Origin: Hirudo medicinalis
Lineage: Eukaryota > Annelida > Clitellata > Hirudinida > Hirudinidae
Length of the DNA stretch: 64,000 nucleotides
Assembly: GCA_011800805.1 (NCBI GenBank)
Contig: MPNW01000054.1
Location: 119,350-183,349, forward strand
Reading direction: 5' to 3'
This document shows positions 37,718-47,903 of the stretch, one piece after another. Positions within the stretch are counted from its first letter, which is position 1; every line of letters starts with the position of its first letter. The notes under the pieces were generated by a model. The model was not told the origin of the DNA. It did not search any database and was given only the letters and a program-made list of their open reading frames with translations. The position numbers and the translations under genes are program-made.

Positions 37718-40571
37718 ATCATCATCAACATCATCATCATATCATTACCATTTTCATTATCATTATTATTAGTAGTAGTAATATTATTAACGACATCACC
37801 TTTAAACGAATGCTCTGAAACATAACGATCTCAATTGACACAGATACATAACCAATCCACTCCTTATGGATGGCAAAAAGTTCGACATAAGGGTCTATAT
37901 GCTGGTTGCAAGTACCAGACCTTACCTCGTTCTTTTCAGAAAGGGCTACATTAGGCTCAGCCTCCACAAATATAACGTCTCTTCCGAAGATGTCACCGTC
38001 CATCTGACCAATCAGGTTAAGGGGCGGGATTAAAGGTCATATTAAGCGTAGAATATTAATTAGACATTTAGCTGCTGAAATTGGTCATGGCTGTAATCAA
38101 AAAGCCCGTCCGTCATCACATTTCTGCAATGATTTAATAACATTTTATATTCCGAAATGGACGTCTGAACTTTTTTGTAATTTCTATTTTGTTGATTTTA
38201 GTCATTAAAAATAGCTTCATGAACTCATTTGTGACAAAACAAATTCTAGTCCCTCAAAATTATTTGTCACACCTTAACACATCTTTGCCGTCCACTTTGC
38301 GCTAAAATTGGAAATTCCCATGACACAGTTCATTCAGCGGCGGTGCCTCTTCTACGACTCATGCAAGAACGAAACTATCTGTAGTTACGAAAAGTTCAAC
38401 GCTTACATCAACAAGAATGTTGCCCACGAGAAGAAATTGGAACAGGACTGGGCGCACAAAACTCTTTGGGTAAAAATAAATAAATCAACTGTAAAAATTG
38501 TCAGATTAATAATAGATAATAATGCCAATAACTTTTAATAAGTTTTTTAAATAACTAATTATCAAGAGAAATGACCGAAATCAATTATTCCTGGCAATAA
38601 GCCCTAAGAACTTTGTCTTAACGGCATACAAATTTGCAATTCGCCAAAACCGATCATCTTTTAATGATGGTAAATCATATGTAGTATAATGTAGTGGTGT
38701 TATTATTGTTGCCCTCAGCATCGCATGAAGGAAATATCACTCCTGACCTTCCTGTCAGTGAAAGACAAATTTAAGACGAAGGTCGGTTATTTTGACCTCT
38801 ACGGTCTCGACTTTCTTGTAGATGAAGATATGAAGGCGAGTTTTATTTCATTTAAATTATTTTCTACTTTCTTCTGACGAACTTATTTGCATCTTGAAAC
38901 CATAATCAATTTTAAAACTTCAATTATTGCGCTTAAAATTTATATAAACAAATGTGGCACCTTGAACGTAGTTTAAGATTATAATTCACTAAACAATTTG
39001 CATCCCCCTTCTTTTACACTGATAAAGATATGGCTGCTTGAAGTAAATGTCAATCCATGCCTTTCCACTAATTGTGACCATCTGAGATCAATCGTTCCAA
39101 GCGTCATTGAGGAAACTCTGCGTTGGTTTAAAATTCAATATTAACTTGATTATTAATCTATTATTTTTAAATAATAAATAAAATTAAAAGTTTAATTGTG
39201 ACATCTCCCACGCTTCTAAAATAATCTTTGGTCGCTCCCTCTTCGCTCTGAGCTGCCATCTTTTTTTTTTCATTTCATCGAGCAGACATAGCGATTGAGT
39301 GCTTCAGAAACTGTCAACAAAGGAAGCCCTTGTTACCATTAGAAGGCCAGAGGCACTTCGAGATAATTTATTACGATGGGCTTTACAAAAATTCACCCTT
39401 TGGATTTCCCCTGATTCAAGTGTGTTTATTTGTGCATTTGTCCGAATAGTCGACACGATCTAAAATTATTGTAACGATCATCTACTTGCAGAAAGCAACC
39501 GTGGCTCCAACAGTAACTCAGAACAGTTCGGCACTGTCAAGTTTGGTTCCCGCAACTAACCAGCCGAAAAAAAACATAATTTCTGTCGTCTTTCACCCTG
39601 AAAAGATCCCTCAAAGAGAGACAAAGTCCATGTTCGAAACGGTCAAGAAGAGCTCAAGTCAAGAAAAAAAGTCAATAAAAAGCGCCAAACCAGAAGACAA
39701 CTACGATGGAGATGACGAGCTAGATAACGACTCCGAAAACAAACAGAGAGTCAAGAAGGAAACCAAAGTCAATCCCCAGCCCTCGAAGAGTGCCTTCCAA
39801 CAGCCGCCTGCTGCCAAAGACACTCCTAAACCAGAAAATACAGAAGCTGCGAGAGAGTCAGAGCTGCAAAGCCCTATAACAACAGATTCGACACCCTCAA
39901 ATACAATAGCTGGAGACCAGAAGTCAACAAAGGAGCCCAGCAAGGTCGAAGAGACTGTTGAGCGAAAGCCTAGAACTTTAAAGCAAAACACCACCAAAGA
40001 ACCTAACACGAGTGATGACTCAAAATCTTCTAAACCAAAAGAAGTCAAGAAATTAGAGGTCAAGATCAGTGAAGATCCAGCTAAAGAGTCCACCTTGCCC
40101 AGCAACAGTAACAGCATCACCAACGCCAAGAAGGACTCTCCTAAAGAGACGCAATCCCTCTTTTTCAGCAACACCTCAAAAGCACAGTCACCTGGGAAAA
40201 TGGTTGACTCAACCAAGTCTGCCAATTCCAGCTTGGTTGTCCTAAAAAAGGAATCAACAAGATCATCCAAGGTGAGACAGACTGCAAAGGATCATGAGTC
40301 TAAAACATCTAAGTCCACAACTGGGGGCAACCAACTCCATAGGACTAAGCATAGTGGCAACTCATTTCAGGGAGGTCGCAATCAAGCTGGAACCAATTTC
40401 ATAGTGGCCAATAAGCTTTTGGTCCAAACATTGGCAAGGATGAATGCTGAGAAGAGAGTGAAAAACCTTCAGTCACGATTTTATGACAATTCAATTTCTC
40501 CCAGCCAGTTGGCTGAACAAGTTATTAATAGAAAGAAAGAAAGCATTCATCAAACGGAAGGACAAAAATAA
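36007..40571 (+). CDS. TTLL10: TTLL10-like tubulin polyglycylase (tubulin-tyrosine-ligase-like)
   Basis: ATP-dependent amino-acid ligase family; TTLL10 elongates glycine chains on axonemal tubulin and other proteins. Exons: 36007-36107, 36332-36450, 36661-36864, 37187-37322, 37844-38015, 38329-38469, 38719-38835, 39028-39121, 39286-39419, 39492-40571; 2298 nt, 765 residues, all in phase. Landmarks in order: TYVIFGSNGNW, FTLKWVESRLS, ISDFFPETYRID, EVWISKPIGLNQGRGIYLV (ATP-binding lysine and glycine-rich loop), RLIQRYITNPLLMDG, KFDIRVYMLVAST, VHLTNQ, VGYFDLYGLDFLVDED, and IWLLEVNVNPCLSTNC with the metal-binding Glu and Asn. The FFPETYR box and spacing are those of TTLL10. The single last exon adds a 359-residue low-complexity tail rich in K, S, E and T. 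Two introns use GC donors (37323 and 38836). The ATG at 36007 is the first that fits; an upstream coding exon cannot be excluded. Confidence 0.88.
37546..37772. repeat. Long ATC/ATT compound microsatellite
   Basis: About 225 bp of atc, gtt/atc and cgccat repeats in the fourth intron of the TTLL10-like gene. It generates long spurious reading frames on both strands. Confidence 0.93.
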
Positions 40572-40774
40572 CATGTACCAAGAATGTGCACTCATCAAGA
40601 ACTTAAAAAAATGCATAACTCACATCACTTGCAACTGAAATTCACTGACATATCAAGAGCTTCATCTCAAGATGTAATGCATTAAAATTGAAAAAAAAAT
40701 TTCTCCGAATTGAAATTGATTTGTTATATTTTACTACAGCAAATATGGTCGGCCTATCAACAGCGCTTGTAAAA

Positions 40775-43355
40775 CTACAAATCTAGAACGATATTTTCAT
40801 TGATAGCATTGATGTTAACATGATCGGAACTTTCAAAAGGTGTTGGGTTGTCTGCCATAGATGGCAAACTAGAGAGATGAGGAGCATCGCATCGAAGACA
40901 GTTGTCGGTGTCACCGATTCCATCGATCATTGAAAGCTGGCTGGCAACGTTGTTGGTATGGCCTTTAGAATCATGGGCAATGCTCTCATGCTTGCTGAGT
41001 TGGTGCCTTCTGGCATAGGCCTTCTTACAAATCTGACACACATGTGGCTTCTCGCCTGTGTGCGATCTCTTGTGTCGGACGAGAGAGCTCGACCTGGAAA
41101 AACTGATGGCGCAGATATCGCATATGTACGGTCTCTCTCCAGAATGAGATCGTTTGTGGACAATGAGAGCTCCAGAAGTCTTGTAGGACTTATTGCACTG
41201 ATCGCAGACATGCTCTTTGATTTTTTTTAGGCTGCTAGAAATGCTTGTGCTTAAACTACTATCTCCAATGCCAGTGGTGCTATCACTTTTCTGATGGTAG
41301 AGTTCTGTATGTTTCAAGAGTTTAGACTTGGATCTGAATTCTATTCCACACCAAGGGCATGGCAGGAATTTTTTTACGTCATGAGATGAAATGTGATCTT
41401 TCAGGCTCTCTTTATTTCCAAACTCTGAGGAACACAAGTAGCATCTGTTAATATCAAATGAAAATTTATTTAGCATTTGATTTACTTTTTTTTTTTTATA
41501 AAATTACATTCCAACCTGGTGGATTTAGCAATTGTTTTGATATCACAAGCTCATAGGTTCAGTCAGTGGTAAGCAAAATACCTAAATGATGGATCGTCGA
41601 GATGGAGTTTTTGATGTCTCTGCAGGTGGTTGAGCCTGGAAAAAGACCGGCCACAGATGTCGCAGTAGAAGGGTTTTTCTCCTGTGTGCACCTTGGAATG
41701 CCTGACCATGTGGGCATGTCTGGTGAATCGAGGCCACAGATGTCACACATGTGCAATCGTTCTCCAGAGTGCATCATTTTGTGAATGTTCAGGTCACTGT
41801 TCGTCACGTACGACTTGTGACATTGGTCACATTGATAGGGTTTCCTGCCTGTTTTAGGTCAGAAGTTTTAAAATGCAGTTAAGTACTCTCATGAAATATC
41901 TTTAACTGTTTTTGCTTCTTGATGTAGCCCTAGATCTCTAATTGGCTGGTCATTACCCACCTGTATGAATGATCATGTGACGAGACAGATGATCTGACTT
42001 GTAGAATCTTTTGTCACACGCATTGCAAGAAAATGGCCTGTGTCCAGTGTGGATCAAGGAGTGTCTGAGGAGGTGACAAACACGACTGAATCTCTTCCCA
42101 CACACTTTGCATTCCTTTTGCATTGCCTGAAAAGGGCAATGAAGATTGCAAAATTGTTGATAATAGTTCGTGGTACATTACTCTTCAAACTGCTGATTGT
42201 TGGAAATAATTGGATACATCATGAAGATAATCCCTGAGCATTAGTATAATATTTTATATTAAACTGTCAGACAGTTAGGATAACAAATCAAGAGGATAAA
42301 GATGGATGGATTAATAGATAAAAATGAATTCTTCTGAAGTTCATATGAGAAACTCAAGGAATTATGATAAATTTAATTCAGATTCACCTACGATCACCTG
42401 GCAAACGTCAACAATCAATTTCGATTTTCAATAACAAAAGATAACCTTGATGTCTCTATGAATCTGCACCTTGCTTTTGAGGTCAGAATTGGTGAACCCT
42501 TTTGAGAACTCCTCATGTTGTCGAGGCTCATCTGAATGAATGGTCTTATGAAGGCTCAGCTGATTGGCCAGATTAAATGTCTTATTGCATACTTTACAGG
42601 TGTAGGGCTTCTTGCCTGAAATGCAAAAATCACGAGCATTTAAAAGAAAGAAAAAGCTAATGAACGTTTTTTTCATTATGAATATTCAATCCAATCTAGA
42701 AACTAACCTAATAACAATATAACATCTGGCAAGAAAACCTCTCAACAAAAGCAAAACTGAAAGCCCAACATACTGATGTGGGTTAACAAGAGCTAAGACT
42801 AATGATAGTACATCAGAGTTTCTATTAGAAACTCAACCCAACCCCAATAAGAAACTAATTGATTTTGACCTATAACTTTAGTCCACCAATCAACTTACCT
42901 GAATGGATCCCAACGTGTCTGCAGAGTAGGCTGTAATTGCTGAAAGATCTGGTACATTTCGGGCAAAAATATTTTCTGGAGGCTATGCATTTCCGCTCAT
43001 TAGGCACCAAGGCACAACCGATGGTCGTTGCAGATCCATCGCTTTGGGGGGTAAGGGGAGCCCTTTCGACATCCCCAGCGAAGGAGGGCGCTTTCCTATG
43101 GCAGGAGGATAGGGTAAAATCTTTTGATGGAGAGGCAAGGCTCAACTTTTGTTTGAGGCAAGCAATCTCTTCCTGTAGGGCACATACTTGTCTCTGTAAG
43201 GTTTTGACCTCCTGCTTCATTCTCATCTTCTCAGTATTTCCCCGTCTTTTTGCTTTCTTTCTTTCTGAAGAGCAAATAAGAGAGCAGTAGACTTGCAATT
43301 GCACAGCATAATTCTGACATTTGAATGCTATTTTAGTTTCCTTACCATTGGTCAT
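40775..43355 (-). CDS. C2H2 zinc-finger protein with N-terminal coiled coil; one-base frameshift in this copy
   Basis: Probable nuclear DNA-binding transcription factor. Exons (5' to 3' on minus): 43346-43355 (ATG), 42899-43264, 42446-42615, 41961-42126, 41582-41848, 40775-41444. About 549 residues if one missing base is allowed. A basic, heptad-like coiled coil comes first (KQEVKTLQRQVCALQEEIAC). About twelve C2H2 fingers follow, e.g. YFCPKCTRSF, YTCKVCNKTF, CKVCGKRF, YQCDQCHKSY, FYCDICGRSFSR, HVCDQCNKSY and YICDICAISF, many with H-S/T-G-E-(R/K)-P linkers. One finger (EEFSKGFTNSDL) has lost its cysteines. In the exon 41582-41848 the reading frame breaks at 41729-41735: CDICG needs six bases before the finger Phe and has five. 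Fingers before and after are intact and the next splice phase fits only if one base is restored. Tail to tail with the TTLL10-like gene, 203 bp apart. Confidence 0.88.
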
Positions 43356-43509
43356 CAATATTAATATTGCAATTTTTGTTGTTTATATGCAGTGATGCCT
43401 CCAAGGGAGGTTTTGAGGGTTCTAACTCCCCAAAATTGTTCAATAACAAAAAAATAATTTTATTAACTGGTTTTAATTATCAACAAGTTAACAATGAATA
43501 TTTTAATGA

Positions 43510-43789
43510 ACAGTCATAAGTAGAAACTCATGATATTCCATTCAAAGATTCTTTTCTAAAAAGTTTACAGGAAAGATTTTCAAAACACAAATTCATTCTG
43601 GTGGGATTTCAAAGTTTATTACCATCTGATCCAAGTCAGCTTACAGATCATATTCTGGAAAACTGTAATTCTTTGGTTTTGTTCTACCAAAATGATTTAA
43701 GTGCTGCTCTTACTGATCTCATTGTTGAGCTTAGACTTTTTATAGAAGACTTGCAAGACTTGAAAAGGATGAATTACCAAAACATGTAA
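43510..43789 (+). mobile_element. hAT-like transposase C-terminal relic (tentative)
   Basis: An open stretch from about 43520 encodes IPFKDSFLKSLQERFSKHKF and then FQSLLPSDPSQL, ending near residues ALTDLIVELRLF before TAA. The pattern (interaction with 'F...L..RF..H.....F..LLP', then 'Y..DL......ElrlF') resembles the hAT-derived ZMYM/THAP52-type transposase region that precedes the dimerisation domain. No DDE residues or terminal repeats are visible and there is no start or splice support for a host gene. Probably a dead fragment upstream of the zinc-finger gene. Confidence 0.4.
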
Positions 43790-44491
43790 TAAGTGCTTTA
43801 TAACTTTGTAAAGATGACACAGTGTCAAATGTATTAGCCATATAGATTAAAAGGCTTAATTCTTCTGTATTTGTATAGAAACTTGGCACCAACAGTGGAA
43901 TAAATTCTATATAAAATGACTGGAAAACAAAGAAAATTGGACATTAATTTATAACTACACCTAATCTAAAGTGCTGTTTTGACATATTTGAAACTGTTTA
44001 TAATTTTGAAATAAGTGTTCAATTAGTTTGTGTCTTGTTTAGTAGATAAATTATGAAAAATGGTTCATTTAAATTTAAGGAATTGGCATATTGCATAACC
44101 TTAGAAGAATCTCTGAAAAGATAAAAACCTAAAAAAATGGTATCCAAAATTCGAAAGACACCCAAAACAAATTTCTGGGCGAGCCGCTGTTTATATGTTA
44201 ACAATTATTATTTCATGAAAGTTGTCTGCCATATTAGGGTGAATGTTGTATTATTGATATTATGAAAGAAATAATAATTGTGATGATAAATTTGGTACAA
44301 TTTGTTATTTCATTTAAGCACTAACATAGTTTTGACACTCTGAGAATGTGATAGAATATCGCGCAACGACATTGCAATGTAAATAATACCGGCATCAATT
44401 GTGTGCATCATTTCAACAAGGACAATTTAGTCAGACAATCAACATGATTGCCCAATTACCCTGCTGTTTTTCACATTCATGTTTCTCCTTT
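43790..44491. other. AT-rich spacer, nothing recognised
   Basis: Between the hAT-like relic and the end of the small minus-strand gene. It probably includes the promoter side of the zinc-finger gene. No coding or structural signal seen. Confidence 0.4.
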
Positions 44492-45432
44492 TTATTGCTG
44501 TTTGCCATGTTTTCCTTGGATCCAATGCCTAGACAACAGACTCTCCTGCAGCAAAAGTTCAAACAGTTTTTTTAGGTTTTAACCTTCATCATAGCCATCA
44601 TTTTTGTCATCACGACCAATCGTAGTGAGTCAAATGCATCTTTATCGCTCTCGCCATTGTAATCTAATTGTTATCATTAATAATATACTAAATATACGAT
44701 TCAGTTCAATATAATGATTGACAATTTATGTGACATACTTTCGGGTGGATTTTCTCAAGTTGTGAACCTGAATTCATGAGAAAATTGTAACAATTTTGTA
44801 AGTTAAATTAATTTATAAAAGAAAATTAGCTCAAGACATCTTAAGAAAGATTTAGAATTAAATGGATACATAATTTACATACATAATTTTTAAAATATAA
44901 AACATTACACAAGGAATATTCCTTTGATTCTGCTCAGAAATGCAATCCTGTTTGACTGTTTGTCCATCTTCATGAAATTTCACTGGTTCATTCTCATTTT
45001 TTTGCTTGCCCTGACCTTTACTTGATTGTACTTCTTTATTACTCAAATGACTTTGTGGACCAGAGAGTTCTGACAAACCACTATCAAAGTTACTGTGGGT
45101 GAAGCTAACAACAGAAACCACAGTGTCTTTTTCACCAGATGAATCTTGTCTATTATTGAGCCATCCCTCTTCTTTGTGTTTGTTATCTAGTAAAAATATA
45201 AGCCTGTTTACGCATCTTCAGTGTTGCATACGTGCCAAGAGAGTGGCAACAAAAACTTACTATTAATAAATTCTATGAGAGTTGTTGAATAGTTACTTCT
45301 TTTACAATCCGATTGCTTGAAATAATCATCACCATTAAAGTTAAAACTACCGTGTAAGTTTTCACAGCTATACAAGTTCATATGGTTATTTCCCTGGTCA
45401 TTATTAACACCCTGTTGTTTCAAATCCTCCAT
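44492..45432 (-). CDS. Unrecognised small four-exon gene, about 193 residues
   Basis: Exons on the minus strand: 45261-45432 (ATG), 44911-45186, 44584-44663, 44492-44545 (TAA); 582 nt, all junctions in phase. I do not recognise it. The first two-thirds is polar and probably disordered (MEDLKQQGVNNDQGNNHMN; SKGQGKQKNENEP). The C-terminus is a short helical, methionine-rich segment (SLRLVVMTKMMAMMKESLL) that could be a binding helix. It is transcribed divergently from the CFAP97-like gene and lies upstream of the zinc-finger gene on the same strand; a joined transcript cannot be excluded. Without a homologue the confidence is moderate. Confidence 0.48.
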
Positions 45433-46148
45433 TTTAAATGCTAATTTACGAATCAATTTACGAAACTTTAGGCAAAACAAAAGTGCTGCCGCTAATTACA
45501 TGATAAAAAATTATTAATAAATATACGCATCATAAATAAGAAAAAACTAGTGTCCGAAATCATCAACAAAACACCAGGCAAGCTACGAAATCGTCTAAAG
45601 GCCTTTTAAGGTAAGATGCAAGGTATTACTTTAAAATAAAATTGATATTTTTATATTTACATGTTGTTCTTAAATTTATTAAAAAAAATAATATATAAAT
45701 AAAAATGAGCGATGAAATTATTGAAATTATTACAATTGCAGATGTTGTATTGACAATTGCACGCGATCATATCGAACACATCGGTTGATTTCCTTACCTT
45801 GCATAAATTAAACATTAATTCAGGAGCAACGTTTGCGTGTAACTAAGGATACACGTCAACTTGGGCCGTAAGGAGTCTTAGCAACCGAGCATGTGTCAGC
45901 AAGTACACCAATTTCATTTCGATCCCATTCCATTGGCATTCAATATGACTTCTGAAGAAATTGTGTTCTAGAGTTGACCCCGATGCGATTTCTCTCGATT
46001 GCCATACGTAAACATCGAAATTAATCACTACTCGACACTCATGTGGTTGAAGTAAATCTTGTTACATAACAGAACTTCATTTAAACTGACCAAACCGCTA
46101 CGAAGTCCATTATCGTCAGAGCGTTTCAATAAAAGGTCGAATTAAAAG
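45433..46148. promoter_or_regulatory. Divergent spacer between the small minus-strand gene and the CFAP97-like gene
   Basis: About 0.7 kb head-to-head region expected to hold both promoters. AT-rich, no clear core promoter motif. Confidence 0.35.
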
Positions 46149-47661
46149 ATGAGTCAAAAAAGCAAAGAACAAAGAACGAAATCCAGATCAAGTTCAAGAT
46201 CTGAGTCGAGAAAAAGTGGATCAACCAAAAGGTCAAGAACTAGATCTAGCAGCAGAAGCAGGTCAAGGAGCAAGTCTAGGTCAACATCAAGATCGTCGAG
46301 AGTACGAACTAGGTCACGGAGCAGAAGCAGATCAAGGTCGCCCGTGAGCCACTCTGCCTCGAGTTCGAGGAGCAGATCCAGGTCTGACTCGAGATCAAGA
46401 AGTCCTTCGAGATCCTCATCGAGAGGAAGGTTTGAAAGGATCGATTGTTAAAATTATCTTAAACAATAACAATGGCGATTGTAATGTTGATGCCAAAATT
46501 TATTCAATTTACACGCGCGATACTTTAATATGAAATATGAGCTAGGTCGATCATTGTTGCGCAAAACGTCATTTGTGCATTTAAATTGAATCTCATATTC
46601 AACTAATTTTCAGTCAGAGAAGCAAGTCTGTGGACAGTAGCATAAAAGCAAGCACACATAAAGAGCAACATAGAAAAGGTGAAGACAACAGAAATCATCT
46701 AGCGTCTGGCTCTGAGCTGTCAGCGAATTCTAGTGCTGCGAGATGGAGGAAAAGAGAGCCAAAATACGAACCAAGATACCCAAGGTACGGCCTGGATCCG
46801 ATTAATGTTCAAGGAGTAAGCATTATTTTGTCTATAAAATATCTTTAAAATAAACTAATTTCCTAAGTTTCATAATATTTGCTGCATAATTCTTTCATTA
46901 TGAATAACAGATAAGAAGAGACACCACTAACTACCTTCTGCATAGAAGAAAGGTATTTAGGCATTAACCATAATTAGATTGCTTCATGCTTGTGAAGATG
47001 TTAGTTCATCATTAAAGATTGCTCAAGTGAAGTCTGTGGTGGATAACAGACCTCCCAAAATCTATCCTCATGTCTACTGCAACATGAAAAAGTTGAAAGT
47101 ATGCTCATAAACATTCCACATTTTTGTTAAAAAATTAGTAGATTTACACTAAAATACCAAACGATGAGAATGTTATCGTTTGTAACTAACACTTATTTAA
47201 TTTTTTTAGTATGCATTTTTAATATGAATTTTTAAGATTAAACCAGTTATTTCGTTGTTGCAAAGTATTGAGGCCAAAAAGTGTTATTACTCAGAGTTTA
47301 ACAAAATGTCACCGACGCGAATTCACGTACCCTTTAGAAACAACAGGAAGAGCAAGCTTTAATTGAAAGAAACAATCAGTTACTTTTGTCCAAGTTGGTG
47401 GTTGCGATGACGACAACAAGAATTGACAACATGCCCCAGGAACGGGATTCACATTTGTAATTTGTTTCTTTATCTGAAGTTGTTTTTATACTCTTTATTC
47501 AAATTAAACACAAACATTTAATCTTGACATTTAGGATCAACAGACGACGTCAGCAACAGAGATTAGAAGAGTTGAGACAATTCTCTAGTAACAGCAGAAG
47601 CCAGTCACAAAAAAATGCTTCCAGAAAGGAAAGCAATAAGAAAGAAGCGATGACTTGTTGA
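46149..47661 (+). CDS. CFAP97/hemingway-domain protein with RS-rich N-terminus
   Basis: Exons: 46149-46429, 46614-46815, 46911-46952, 47018-47098, 47338-47456, 47535-47661; 852 nt, 283 residues, all phases correct. The first exon is an arginine-serine repeat (TRSRSRSRSRSPVSHS and similar) of about 85 residues. From the second exon on comes the CFAP97 domain: NVQGIRRDTTNYLLHRRK, then KSVVDNRPPKIYPHVYCN, then MKKLKKQQEEQALIERNNQL. This matches the family signature 'A.avVDn.PP.tY.Hl..nlKKlkleeer...IerDN..Ll.km'. The protein ends with a basic stretch (NRRRQQRLEELRQFSSNS). Family members (Drosophila hemingway, vertebrate CFAP97 and CFAP97D1) act in cilia and sperm flagella. The RS block alone would suggest a splicing factor, but there is no RRM. 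Its stop is 243 bp from the start of the next plus-strand gene. Confidence 0.87.
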
Positions 47662-47903
47662 AACGAATAATGGATAAAAGTGAAATTGCTTTTAACATTA
47701 TAGACATTTATACTCAAACTTACAAACATTCCATATTAGCTTGCATTTACTCAATCGTATTGTGATGTTAAATTTACTTTTAATTATTTATTTTCGAATC
47801 TCGTTTCGTGGTTTCGCGTCACCGCCGAGCGGCTCGGTTTTCAAATTTTTTTGTCGATTGCCCACCAAATTCACCAATAAATCTAATTTCAATCTGCCTA
47901 AAA

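Noticed and set aside
37543..37825. Hydrophobic Ile/Val or Met/Thr proteins on either strand
   Set aside because: Translation of the ATC/ATT microsatellite.
39701..40270. 189-codon open frame on the minus strand
   Set aside because: Antisense shadow of the low-complexity last exon of the TTLL10-like gene; no start, splice or family support.
46149..46451. SR-type splicing factor
   Set aside because: Arg-Ser repeat only, no RRM; the following in-phase exons give a CFAP97 domain.
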